From Pseudogulbenkiania sp. (lineage in GTDB: Bacteria; Pseudomonadota; Gammaproteobacteria; Burkholderiales; Chromobacteriaceae), in contig JACPUY010000350.1 of the NCBI GenBank assembly GCA_016192025.1, forward strand, positions 1 through 52,402: DNA of 52,402 nt, written 5' to 3'. Position numbers and translations under genes: made by a program. Shown here one piece after another: positions 45,569 through 52,402 of this stretch. Every line of letters starts with the position of its first letter. Position 1 is the stretch's first letter. Below the pieces are notes generated by a model that searched no databases, had not been told where the DNA came from, and saw nothing but the letters and a program-made list of their open reading frames with translations.

Positions 45569-46468
45569 CTAGTCGGTACGCCCCTTGCCCAGCTCGGCCA
45601 CCAGCACGCTGGCCACGATCAGCGCGGCGCCGCACAAGGCCGGCACGCTGAGTTGCTCGCCGGCCAGCCAGCCGACCAGCCCGCCCCACACCGGTTCCAT
45701 GGCGTAGATCAGCGTGGCGCGCGTGGCCGGGATGGTCTTTTGCGCCCAGTTCATCGCCACCTGGATCAGCGCGGTGGCGAGCCCCAGCCCGAGCACGCAG
45801 CCGATCAACCCCGGTTCCGGCCGCGGCAGCGCTTCGCCGCTCACCAGCATCGCCAGCGTCGACAGCAGCGCCACCGTCAACAGTTGCACCACCGCCACGC
45901 GGCGCGGCTCGCACTGCCCGGCGAAGCGGCCGAGCAGGCAGATCTCCAGCGCGACCATCGCCGCCCCGCCCAGCGTCAGCGCCTCGCCACGGCCGAACGA
46001 CCACTCCAGCCCGCGCGGGTCGGACAGCAGCACCAGCCCGGCGAAGGCGACGGCGATGCCGAGCCAGGCGGCCAGCGCCGGCGGGCGGCGGTACAGCAGC
46101 AGCATGATTAGCGGCACCAGCGGCACGTAGAGCGCGGTCAGGAACGCCGACTTGCTGCTGGCGATGGCGGTCAGCCCCATGGTCTGCAGCCCGTAGCTGC
46201 CGAACAGTACCGTGCCCACCAGCACCCCGGCGCGCAGTTCGGCGCGGGTTAGCCCGGCGAGCTGACGCCACGACAGCAGCAGCGCCAGCACGCCGGCCAC
46301 GCCGAAGCGCAGCGCGACGAAGCCGAACGGTCCGGCCCATTGCAGCGCGGTCTGCACCGCGAGGAAGGTGCCGCCCCAGATCAGCGTGATGAGCAGTAGC
46401 ACCAGATCGGGCAAGCGCGACGGGCGCGGGGAAGCGGCAAGCGGCAGCGCCGCGGCGGAGGAAGTCAT
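45569..46468 (-). CDS. EamA/DMT family transporter
   Basis: A 299-residue inner-membrane carrier with ten helices in two EamA repeats: LLITLIWGGTFLAVQTALQWAGPFGFVALRF near the N-terminus, and IYAMEPVWGGLVGWLAGEQLSVPALCGAALIVASVL near the end. Such proteins often export amino acids or metabolites. GGAG precedes ATG 46468. It is divergent from an XRE-cupin regulator with a shared operator, so the pair probably forms one response unit. The substrate is unknown. Confidence 0.88.
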   Translation of the reverse strand: MTSSAAALPLAASPRPSRLPDLVLLLITLIWGGTFLAVQTALQWAGPFGFVALRFGVAGVLALLLSWRQLAGLTRAELRAGVLVGTVLFGSYGLQTMGLTAIASSKSAFLTALYVPLVPLIMLLLYRRPPALAAWLGIAVAFAGLVLLSDPRGLEWSFGRGEALTLGGAAMVALEICLLGRFAGQCEPRRVAVVQLLTVALLSTLAMLVSGEALPRPEPGLIGCVLGLGLATALIQVAMNWAQKTIPATRATLIYAMEPVWGGLVGWLAGEQLSVPALCGAALIVASVLVAELGKGRTD

Positions 46469-46514
46469 AGCAGTGCTCCAGAATAACGATACGGGGATTG
46501 CCGGGGAGCGGCCA

Positions 46515-46560
46515 TGAGCACTATACTGCACATATCACTCACTGTGCAATATAGTGCTCA
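46515..46560. promoter_or_regulatory. Long inverted repeat containing two mirror-image overlapping promoters
   Basis: Arms 46515-46532 and 46543-46560 (18 bp each) match with one mismatch around a 10-nt spacer. Rightward promoter: TGCACA 46527-46532, 17 bp, TATAGT 46550-46555. Leftward promoter: the same hexamers on the other strand at 46543-46548 and 46520-46525, again 17 bp apart. The two promoters occupy the same DNA. Confidence 0.75.
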
Positions 46561-46564
46561 AATC

Positions 46565-47137
46565 ATGCCCAATACTCCGCCGCAAGTGCTGCTCAACGTG
46601 TCGACCAACCTGCGCCAGGCGCGCCAAGCGCGCGGCTGGAGCCAGGACCGGCTCGCCAGCGCCGCCGCCGTCAGCCGCCGTATGCTGGTCAACATCGAAG
46701 GCGGCGACAGCAACGTCAGCCTGGCCACGCTCGACCGGCTGGCCGGCGCGCTCGGCCTGTCGTTCGCCGAGCTGGTGCGCCCGCCCGCCGCCCACCCGCA
46801 CCAGCCGGTCGCGCCGGTGACGGTGTGGCAGGGCCGGCACGCCGACAGCCACGCCAGCCTGCTGCAGAGCCTGAGCGCACAGGGCCAGACGGTGGAACTG
46901 TGGGCCTGGCAGCTGGCCGCCGGCGAACGCTACGACGCCGAGGCCGACCCGTCCGGCAGCCATGAGATGCTGTACGTCATCGCCGGCGAGCTGGAACTGG
47001 AACGGGCCGGAACCCGCCATCGCCTCGGCGCTGGCGACTCGCTGGCGTTCGCCTCCGACTGCGCCTATTCCTACCTCAACGCCGGTAGCGCGCCGGTGCG
47101 CTTCACCAAGAACGTGATCATCGCCGCGCCGCGCTGA
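46565..47137 (+). CDS. XRE-family regulator with C-terminal cupin domain
   Basis: 190 residues. The helix-turn-helix at about 8-65 (NLRQARQARGWSQDRLASAAAVSRRMLVNIEGGDSNVSLATLDRLAGALG) is followed by a cupin sensor (about 105-175: HEMLYVIAGELELERAGTRHRLGAGDSLAFASDCAYSYLNAG). Similar regulators control amine, amino-acid or efflux genes. ATG 46565 lies 9 bp after a TATAGT -10 box without a ribosome-binding site, so the message is nearly leaderless. An earlier in-frame ATG at 46514 is inside the operator and unlikely. It probably controls the divergent EamA gene and itself. Confidence 0.86.
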   Translation: MPNTPPQVLLNVSTNLRQARQARGWSQDRLASAAAVSRRMLVNIEGGDSNVSLATLDRLAGALGLSFAELVRPPAAHPHQPVAPVTVWQGRHADSHASLLQSLSAQGQTVELWAWQLAAGERYDAEADPSGSHEMLYVIAGELELERAGTRHRLGAGDSLAFASDCAYSYLNAGSAPVRFTKNVIIAAPR

Positions 47138-47154
47138 ACACCGGCTGCCGCAAT

Positions 47155-47185
47155 AAAAAACCGCCATCCCGAAGGACAGCGGTTT
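47155..47185 (-). terminator. Terminator of ggt
   Basis: On the minus strand AAACCGC and GCGGTTT flank an inner TCC/GGA stem and are followed by TTTTTT, 21 bp past the ggt stop. Confidence 0.8.
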
Positions 47186-47205
47186 GGCAGGGTGCCGCGG
47201 CGCGC

Positions 47206-48966
47206 TCAGTAACCGAGCGTGGCGCCGTCCGGGTTGCGCGGGTCGGAGTAGCCGTACAGGCCATCGTCGCGCAGCTGGATGGTCTGGGTACGGCCCATGG
47301 TCGGCTTGACCGCCACCTGGTAGCCCTGCTTCTGCAGGATGGACAGCGTGTCCGGACTCAGGCCCTTCTCCACGCGCAGTTCGTCCGGCAGCCACTGGTG
47401 GTGCACGCGCGGGGTGGCCGCGGCTTCGGCCGGGTTCATGCCGAAGTCGATGGCATTGACGATGGTCTGCAGCGTGGTGGTGATGATGCGCGCGCCGCCC
47501 GGGCTGCCGGTCACCAGCCACGGCTTGCCGTTCTTCAGCACCAGCGTCGGCGACATCGACGACAGCGGACGCTTGCCCGGCTGGATGGCGTTGGCCTCGC
47601 CGCCGATCAGACCGTAGGCGTTGGGCACGCCCGGCTTGGCCGAGAAGTCGTCCATCTCGTCGTTGAGCAGGATGCCGGTGCCCTTGGCGACGATGCCGCT
47701 GCCGAAGTTCAGGTTCAGCGTGTAGGTCACCGCCACCGCGCTGCCCTTGCTGTCGACGATCGAGTAGTGCGTGGTCTGGTCGCTTTCATACGGCTGCGGC
47801 TTGCCCGGCTTGATGGCGGCGGCCGGCAGCACCTTGACCGGGTCGATGCGCTGCGCCAGTTCGTCGGCGTACTTCTTCGAGGTCAGCCCCTTGACCGGCA
47901 CCTTGACGAAGCCCGGGTCGCCCAGGTACTCGGCGCGGTCGGCGTAGGCCAGCTTCATCGACTCGGCCAGGTAGTGGATGGTCTGCGCGCTGTTCACGCC
48001 GGACTGCGACAGCGGGTAGCGCTCCAGCATGTTGAGGATCTGGATGATGTGGGTGCCGCCCGAACTCGGCGGCGGCATCGACACCACCTTGTAGCCGCGG
48101 TAATCGCCGCTGACCGGCGCGCGCTCTTCCACCTTGTACTTTTTCAGGTCGTCCTTGCCGATCAGGCCACCGTGCTGCGCCATCTCGGCCACGATCTTGT
48201 CGCCGATCTCACCCTGATAGACCACCTTGGAGCCGTGCTTGGCGATCAGCCGCAGCGACTTGGCCAGATCCTTCTGCACCAGCTTGTCACCGGCCTTGAG
48301 CGGTGCGCCGTTCTTGAAGAAGATGGCGCGGGTGCTCTCCCACTTGCCGAGGTTGTCCTTTTCCACTTCAAGCATCTTGGCCAGCGTCGGGCTGACCACG
48401 AAGCCGTCCTCGGCCAGCTTGATCGACGGGGCGATCAGGTCGGACAGCTTCATCGTGCCCCAGCGCTTTAGCGCGTGCTCCATGCCGGCCACCGTGCCCG
48501 GCACGCCGACGGCGAGGTGGGTATACAGCGAGCGGCCCTCGGCCACATTGCCCTGGGCGTCCAGATACATGTCGCGGCTGGCCTTGGCCGGGGCGATCTC
48601 GCGGAAGTCGAGCGCCACGTCCTGGCCGCTCTTGGCGTCGTGCAGCATCATAAAGCCGCCGCCACCGAGGTTGCCGGCGTTGGGCAGCACCACCGCCAGC
48701 GCGAAGCCGACCGCCACGGCGGCATCGACGGCGTTGCCGCCGCGCTTCAGCACATCCACGCCGATGCGACTGGCCAGCTCGTGCTCGGCGGCCACCATGC
48801 CGTGCCTGGCGTACACCGGGTGGAAGATGTCCTGGTCGTAGTCGTACTTGACCACCTGCGCAGCGACCGGGGCCTCGGCCAGCGACAGCGCCGGGGCAAA
48901 GGCCAGTGCCAGGCCCAGCGCCATGGCGCCGAGGGCAAATGGACGACGGATATGGGAAAACGGCAT
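47206..48966 (-). CDS. ggt: Gamma-glutamyltransferase
   Basis: A 586-residue periplasmic enzyme made as a precursor that cleaves itself into large and small subunits and hydrolyses or transfers the gamma-glutamyl group of glutathione. Signal peptide about 1-29 (ALGAMALGLALAFAPALSLA). NAVDAAVAVGFALAVVLPNAGNLGGGGFM is the family signature. The nucleophile is the first Thr of the small subunit in SDQTTHYSIVD. NDEMDDFSAKPGVPNAYG is the lid-loop region and GKRPLSSMSPTLV the oxyanion region. AAGGAG supports ATG 48966. Monocistronic. Confidence 0.93.
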   Translation of the reverse strand: MPFSHIRRPFALGAMALGLALAFAPALSLAEAPVAAQVVKYDYDQDIFHPVYARHGMVAAEHELASRIGVDVLKRGGNAVDAAVAVGFALAVVLPNAGNLGGGGFMMLHDAKSGQDVALDFREIAPAKASRDMYLDAQGNVAEGRSLYTHLAVGVPGTVAGMEHALKRWGTMKLSDLIAPSIKLAEDGFVVSPTLAKMLEVEKDNLGKWESTRAIFFKNGAPLKAGDKLVQKDLAKSLRLIAKHGSKVVYQGEIGDKIVAEMAQHGGLIGKDDLKKYKVEERAPVSGDYRGYKVVSMPPPSSGGTHIIQILNMLERYPLSQSGVNSAQTIHYLAESMKLAYADRAEYLGDPGFVKVPVKGLTSKKYADELAQRIDPVKVLPAAAIKPGKPQPYESDQTTHYSIVDSKGSAVAVTYTLNLNFGSGIVAKGTGILLNDEMDDFSAKPGVPNAYGLIGGEANAIQPGKRPLSSMSPTLVLKNGKPWLVTGSPGGARIITTTLQTIVNAIDFGMNPAEAAATPRVHHQWLPDELRVEKGLSPDTLSILQKQGYQVAVKPTMGRTQTIQLRDDGLYGYSDPRNPDGATLGY

Positions 48967-49339
48967 GGGTGATTCTCCTTTGTTGACTGCATCGGCCAGG
49001 GCTTCGGTGAGCCCCGTACCGCGGGTGGGCAGGCTCTGCGGCCTGCTGGTATTCCAACCCCGTTGGAGCAGCATGATTCATGCCCGGCATGACAACATGT
49101 TCGGCCCCGCTAACCCCTTCATTCTATGACGTAAGATTTGGAATGAAACCGGCCGCCGTTCGGCTTTCCGTCATTCTCCGCCGCAACGCACACGGAAATC
49201 CGAACGCAGCATGCCACGGCACCGTGAATAAGCTACCGCGCCGAGCCCCGGCTCTCTTACAATAGCCACCTTGTTGATTGGTAATGGCTTCTGCCGTGGC
49301 GCCCCTGCCGCGCGCCGAAGGTAAGGATCTGGATCACCC
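48967..49339. promoter_or_regulatory. Divergent region between ggt and FAD-protein gene
   Basis: 373 bp with no supported gene. Leftward, TAGAAT (complement of 49120-49125) with GTTTCA 17 bp upstream may be the ggt promoter, giving a leader of about 147 nt. Rightward, TACAAT at 49258-49263 may be the -10 of the FAD protein. No operator-like repeat was noted. Confidence 0.4.
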
Positions 49340-50956
49340 ATGTTGCGATTGTCTGAAATCAAACTGCCGCTCGACCACCCGGAAGCGGCGCTGCGCCAAG
49401 CCATCGTGGCTTACCTGGGCGTGCCCGACGCCGAGGTGCGCAGCTTCACCGTCTTCAAGCGCAGTTACGACGCGCGCAAATCGGCGATGCAGCTGATTTA
49501 CATCGTCGATGTCGAAATCGCCGGCGAGGCGGCCTTGCTGAAAAAATTCGCCAGCGACATCCACGTCGTGCCGACCCCGGACATGAGCTACCACTACGTC
49601 GGCCAGGCGCCCAGCACCCTGGGCAGCCGGCCGGTGGTGGTGGGTTTCGGCCCCTGCGGCCTGTTTGCCGGGCTGATCCTGGCGCAGATGGGCTTCAGGC
49701 CGATCATCCTCGAGCGCGGCAAGAAAGTGCGCGAGCGCACCAAGGACACCTGGGGACTGTGGCGCAAGAACGTGCTCAACCCGGAATCGAACGTGCAGTT
49801 CGGCGAAGGCGGCGCCGGCACCTTCTCCGACGGCAAGCTGTACAGCCAGATCAAGGACCCGCGCTACCTGGGCCGCAAGGTGCTGGAAGAGTTCGTCAAG
49901 GCCGGCGCGCCCGAGGAAATCGTCTACGTCAACAAGCCGCACATCGGCACCTTCCGCCTGGTCAGCATGGTGGAAAAGATGCGCGCCAACATCGAGGCGC
50001 TGGGCGGCGAGATCCGCTTCGAGCACAAGGTGACCGACGTGCTGATCGAAGACGGCCCGGCCGGCAAGCAGATGCGCGGCCTGGTGCTGGCCAACGGCGA
50101 ACAGATCCTGTCCGACCACGTGGTCATGGCGCTCGGCCATAGCGCGCGCGACACCTTCGAGATGCTGCACGCGCGCGAGGTGTTCATGGAGGCCAAGCCG
50201 TTCTCGGTGGGCTTCCGCATCGAGCACCCGCAAACGCTGATCGACAAGGCCCGCCTCGGCAAGAACGCCGGCCACCCGTTGTTGGGCGCGGCCGACTACA
50301 AGCTGGTGCATCACGCCAGCAACGGCCGTTCGGTGTACAGCTTCTGTATGTGCCCGGGCGGCCAGGTGGTGGCCGCCACCTCCGAACCCAACCGCGTCGT
50401 CACCAACGGCATGAGCCAGTACTCGCGCGCCGAACGCAACGCCAACGCCGGCATCGTGGTCGGCATCACCCCGACCGACTATCCCGGCAGCGGCCCGCTG
50501 GCCGGCATCGTGCTGCAGCGCGAGCTGGAATCGCGTGCCTTCGTGCTGGGCGGCGGCACTTACGAGGCGCCGGGCCAGTTGGTGGGCGACTTCCTCGCCG
50601 GTCGGCCGTCCAGCCGGCTCGGCATGGTTACGCCGTCCTACCAGCCCGGCGTCAAGCTGGGCGACCTGTCCAGCGCGCTGCCCGACTACGCCATCGCCGC
50701 CATGCGCGAGGCCATCCCGGCCTTCGACAAGAAGATCCGCGGCTTTGCCATGAACGATGCGGTGCTCACCGGCGTGGAAACCCGCACCTCGTCGCCGCTG
50801 CGCATCACCCGCGGCGAGGACTGCCAGAGCCTGAACGTGCGCGGCCTGTTCCCCGCCGGCGAAGGCGCCGGTTACGCCGGCGGCATCCTGTCGGCCGGGG
50901 TCGACGGCATCAAGGTGGCCGAAGCGGTGGCGCGCAGCATCCTGAAGCTGGACTGA
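49340..50956 (+). CDS. NAD(P)/FAD-dependent oxidoreductase (COG2509 type)
   Basis: 538 residues. A small N-terminal domain (about 1-90) precedes a Rossmann fold with PVVVGFGPCGLFAGLILAQMGFRPIILERG (about 97-127), then NVQFGEGGAGTFSDGKLYS, VSMVEKMRANIEALGGEIRFE, HVVMALGHSARDTFEML and GLFPAGEGAGYAGGILSAGVDG at the FAD-binding end. This is the widespread uncharacterised FAD-dependent dehydrogenase family; its substrate is unknown. AAGGATCTGGAT lies before ATG 49340. A bidirectional terminator follows. Confidence 0.9.
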   Translation: MLRLSEIKLPLDHPEAALRQAIVAYLGVPDAEVRSFTVFKRSYDARKSAMQLIYIVDVEIAGEAALLKKFASDIHVVPTPDMSYHYVGQAPSTLGSRPVVVGFGPCGLFAGLILAQMGFRPIILERGKKVRERTKDTWGLWRKNVLNPESNVQFGEGGAGTFSDGKLYSQIKDPRYLGRKVLEEFVKAGAPEEIVYVNKPHIGTFRLVSMVEKMRANIEALGGEIRFEHKVTDVLIEDGPAGKQMRGLVLANGEQILSDHVVMALGHSARDTFEMLHAREVFMEAKPFSVGFRIEHPQTLIDKARLGKNAGHPLLGAADYKLVHHASNGRSVYSFCMCPGGQVVAATSEPNRVVTNGMSQYSRAERNANAGIVVGITPTDYPGSGPLAGIVLQRELESRAFVLGGGTYEAPGQLVGDFLAGRPSSRLGMVTPSYQPGVKLGDLSSALPDYAIAAMREAIPAFDKKIRGFAMNDAVLTGVETRTSSPLRITRGEDCQSLNVRGLFPAGEGAGYAGGILSAGVDGIKVAEAVARSILKLD

Positions 50957-50986
50957 GCCAGCCGCCGGACGATCTCGCCAGAAACA

Positions 50987-51013
50987 AAAACCCCGTCGCG
51001 CTGACGGGGTTTT
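50987..51013. terminator. Bidirectional terminator
   Basis: AAAACCCCGTC/GACGGGGTTTT around a GCGCT loop, serving the FAD protein and the convergent small basic gene. Confidence 0.9.
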
Positions 51014-51028
51014 GTCTTGTCCGGCCGC

Positions 51029-51151
51029 TTATTTTTTCGCCGGTTCGCGGCCCCGACCCGGCGGAATGATCGAGCCCGGCTCCACTACCTTCTGCTTGGC
51101 CTGCTTCGGCTTCTTGACTTCCTTGTTGCTGCGCACTTGACCTTTAGCCAT
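51029..51151 (-). CDS. Small basic protein, 40 residues
   Basis: The product begins MAKGQVRSNKEVKKPKQAKQ, continues KVVEPGSIIPPGRG and ends REPAKK. About a third of residues are Lys or Arg, and it should be disordered. Short proteins starting MAKGQ-x-R-x-NKE are, as I recall, conserved across proteobacteria, with no assigned function. AGGAG is 7 nt before the ATG and a bidirectional terminator follows the stop, so this is a proper transcription unit and not a chance frame. Possible roles such as RNA or ribosome association are only suggested by the charge. Confidence 0.75.
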   Translation of the reverse strand: MAKGQVRSNKEVKKPKQAKQKVVEPGSIIPPGRGREPAKK

Positions 51152-51401
51152 GGGATATCTCCTGATAGTGTCGGCATCGTGCCATGCCCGGCACTACGGT
51201 AAGGCTGTTGCAGGTGTCTCCCCGCAGCGGCGCCGAGGGCGGCACCGCATAAACAGATGATAGGCCGTTCGCGCAGTACGGATAGCATTATCTTGCGCGG
51301 CCGCCAAACTTGCGCCGCGCCTGACCCTGCCGTGCCGTGGCCGGCTTTGCGGTATCATCGCCCACTATCCGGCTGCCGCGCCGCCCCATCACGAGACCGC
51401 C

Positions 51402-51593
51402 ATGAACCAGACCGCCCCCGATACCCTCAAACCCTGCAACAAGTGCGGTTCGCGCGCCGAGCTGATCAAGAGCGGTTCGCGCCGCTACTGGGTGCAATGC
51501 ACGCGCTACGCCGGCAACGGCAACTGCAACGCCATCGGCGCGCAGGCCGACAACAAGAAAGAAGCCATCCACAACTGGAACAGCACGCGCTAA
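51402..51593 (+). CDS. Lar-like zinc-ribbon protein, 63 residues
   Basis: 63 residues: KPCNKCGSRAELI (C12, C15), then YWVQCTRYAGNGNC (C33, C42), then KKEAIHNWNSTR. The CxxCG opening and the EAI-x2-WN ending match the Lar (restriction alleviation) family, usually phage- or prophage-borne. The second cysteine knuckle is stretched to C-x8-C instead of C-x2-C. There are no phage genes around it. TATCAT at 51352-51357 may be its -10. The function is unknown; Lar function should not be assumed. Confidence 0.7.
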   Translation: MNQTAPDTLKPCNKCGSRAELIKSGSRRYWVQCTRYAGNGNCNAIGAQADNKKEAIHNWNSTR

Positions 51594-51641
51594 GAGCGGG
51601 TGAATAAATCTGCTGCGCCCCCCGATCCCGGCCCTGTGATG

Positions 51642-51750
51642 CTCGCCGTACCATTTGTACGGCGGTATCTTTCGAACTTCTTTGGGTCGACCCGGCCGGA
51701 GGCTGCGGCGATGACCGCAGGGAATCCCTGTGGGACGATTTCTTTCCCAC
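51642..51750. repeat. Palindrome-dense intergenic element
   Basis: Within about 110 bp: GCCGTAC-CATTT-GTACGGC (51645-51663), GGGTCGACCC (51684-51693), CCGGCCGG (51692-51699) and CTGCGG-N6-CCGCAG (51703-51720). Then come CAGGGA-A-TCCCTG (51718-51730) and GTGGGA-N9-TCCCAC (51730-51750). The last three compete for shared bases. Short frames on both strands here (51590-51782) lack family features. It may be a structured RNA leader of the ABC gene or a dispersed REP-like repeat. Confidence 0.6.
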
Positions 51751-51795
51751 GCTCTGAATTGCCCCTGGACACACAGGACTAAGGACACCCTCCCC

Positions 51796-52402
51796 ATGTT
51801 CGCCTGGTTCGAAAAACGGCTGCATCCCTACCCCGACACGCCGCCGGCCCAGCCACCCAAGGGCTTCTTCCCCTTCGTCTGGTCCTGCACACGCGGACTC
51901 AGGCCGCTGATCGCGGCGATGACCACGCTGACCGCGGTAATCGGCGCCTTCGAGGCGCTGCTGTTCTCGATGCTCGGCTCGGTGGTGGACTGGCTGAGCC
52001 GGGTGCCGCCGGCCCTGCTGTGGACGCAGCAGAAACACACTCTGCTGCTGTTGGCCGGCATCCTCTTGGCCAGCCCGCTGCTGATCGCGCTACAGTCCTT
52101 ATGCAAGTACCAGCGACTGGCCGGCAACTTCCCGATGCTGCTGCGCTGGAATTTCCACCGCCATCTGCTTGGCCAAAGCATGAGCTTCTACCAGGACGAA
52201 TTCGCCGGCCGCGTCTCGGCCAAGGTGATGCAGACCGCGCTGGCGGTGCGCGAAACGGTGATAATCGTCGCCGATATCCTGGTGTTCGTGGTGATCTACT
52301 TCGTCACCATGGTGGCCGTGGTCGGCCGCTTCGATAGCAGCCTGCTGCTGCCCTTCCTCGGCTGGCTGGCGCTGTACGTCGCCACGCTCGCCTTCTTCGT
52401 GC
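51796..52402 (+). CDS. ABC exporter (membrane + ATPase type), N-terminal part
   Basis: The first 202 codons, open to the right edge. The visible part is the transmembrane domain of an MsbA/HlyB-like half transporter: a cytoplasmic N-terminus (about 1-30), helix 1 (about 35-57), helix 2 (about 75-98), then SFYQDEFAGRVSAKVMQTALAVRETV, the coupling-region pattern of ABC exporters, and further helices. AAGGA lies 11 bp before ATG 51796. The ATPase domain is outside the window, and the cargo cannot be told. Confidence 0.85.
   Translation, partial: MFAWFEKRLHPYPDTPPAQPPKGFFPFVWSCTRGLRPLIAAMTTLTAVIGAFEALLFSMLGSVVDWLSRVPPALLWTQQKHTLLLLAGILLASPLLIALQSLCKYQRLAGNFPMLLRWNFHRHLLGQSMSFYQDEFAGRVSAKVMQTALAVRETVIIVADILVFVVIYFVTMVAVVGRFDSSLLLPFLGWLALYVATLAFFV

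Noticed and set aside
51590-51782. Overlapping 60-codon frames on both strands after the Lar-like gene
   Set aside because: Both lie over the palindromic element, and neither has family features or a good ribosome-binding site. Reported instead as a structured or repeat element.

Overview
The window is GC-rich, gene-dense chromosomal DNA of a free-living betaproteobacterium, most likely of the order Neisseriales (Chromobacterium/Vogesella/Chitinibacter-like). This placement rests on the gene set and style: hemCDXY next to ppc and argH, Gts-type sugar uptake, YaeQ, SrkA, CcoG and a PilE/FimT/PilW/PilX/PilV minor-pilin set. It is inference without a database search. I see no rRNA, tRNA, phage, insertion sequence or CRISPR array. 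All calls come from reading motifs and gene order.

Layout. 1-4.6 kb: glucose-type ABC importer operon gtsA(partial)-gtsB-gtsC-ATPase plus an overlapping aldo/keto reductase, closed by a strong terminator. 4.7-8.4 kb: HDOD signalling protein, convergent TetR regulator, and a MASE1-PAS-GGDEF diguanylate cyclase. 8.5-16.1 kb: 16S rRNA pseudouridine synthase, a 19-bp-stem bidirectional terminator, the overlapping hemC-hemD-hemX-hemY operon on the minus strand, and divergent ppc. 16.3-20.05 kb: a minor-pilin operon (pilE-fimT-pilW-pilX-pilV) whose PilV carries a low-complexity linker and two copies of a four-cysteine module, with no pilY1. 20.1-27 kb: argH, a soluble chemoreceptor, glpK divergent from glpR with a probable GlpR operator, and an RNB-family ribonuclease.

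27-33.4 kb: cbtBA (predicted cobalt uptake) under a clear cobalamin riboswitch, rhlE, and a doxX-dioxygenase operon divergent from a LysR regulator, then yaeQ. 33.4-41.6 kb: ccoG, tail-overlapping with a MocR-type regulator; a 999-residue PAS/GGDEF/degenerate-EAL protein; srkA; and an MFS transporter. 42-47.1 kb: porin, a sigma-54 activator without sensor domain, YgjP-like metallopeptidase, a glycine-zipper protein, and an EamA transporter divergent from an XRE-cupin regulator. These last two share a long inverted repeat that holds two overlapping, mirror-image promoters. 47.2-52.4 kb: gamma-glutamyltransferase, a COG2509 FAD protein, a 40-residue basic protein, a Lar-like zinc-ribbon protein, a densely palindromic 150-bp intergenic element, and the start of an ABC exporter.

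Points most worth following: the two-module PilV in a pilin operon without PilY1; the symmetric overlapping divergent promoters at 46.5 kb; the stack of mutually exclusive hairpins at 51.64-51.75 kb; the degenerate EAL domain; and several genes whose -10 element lies only 6-9 bp before the ATG, suggesting leaderless mRNAs.
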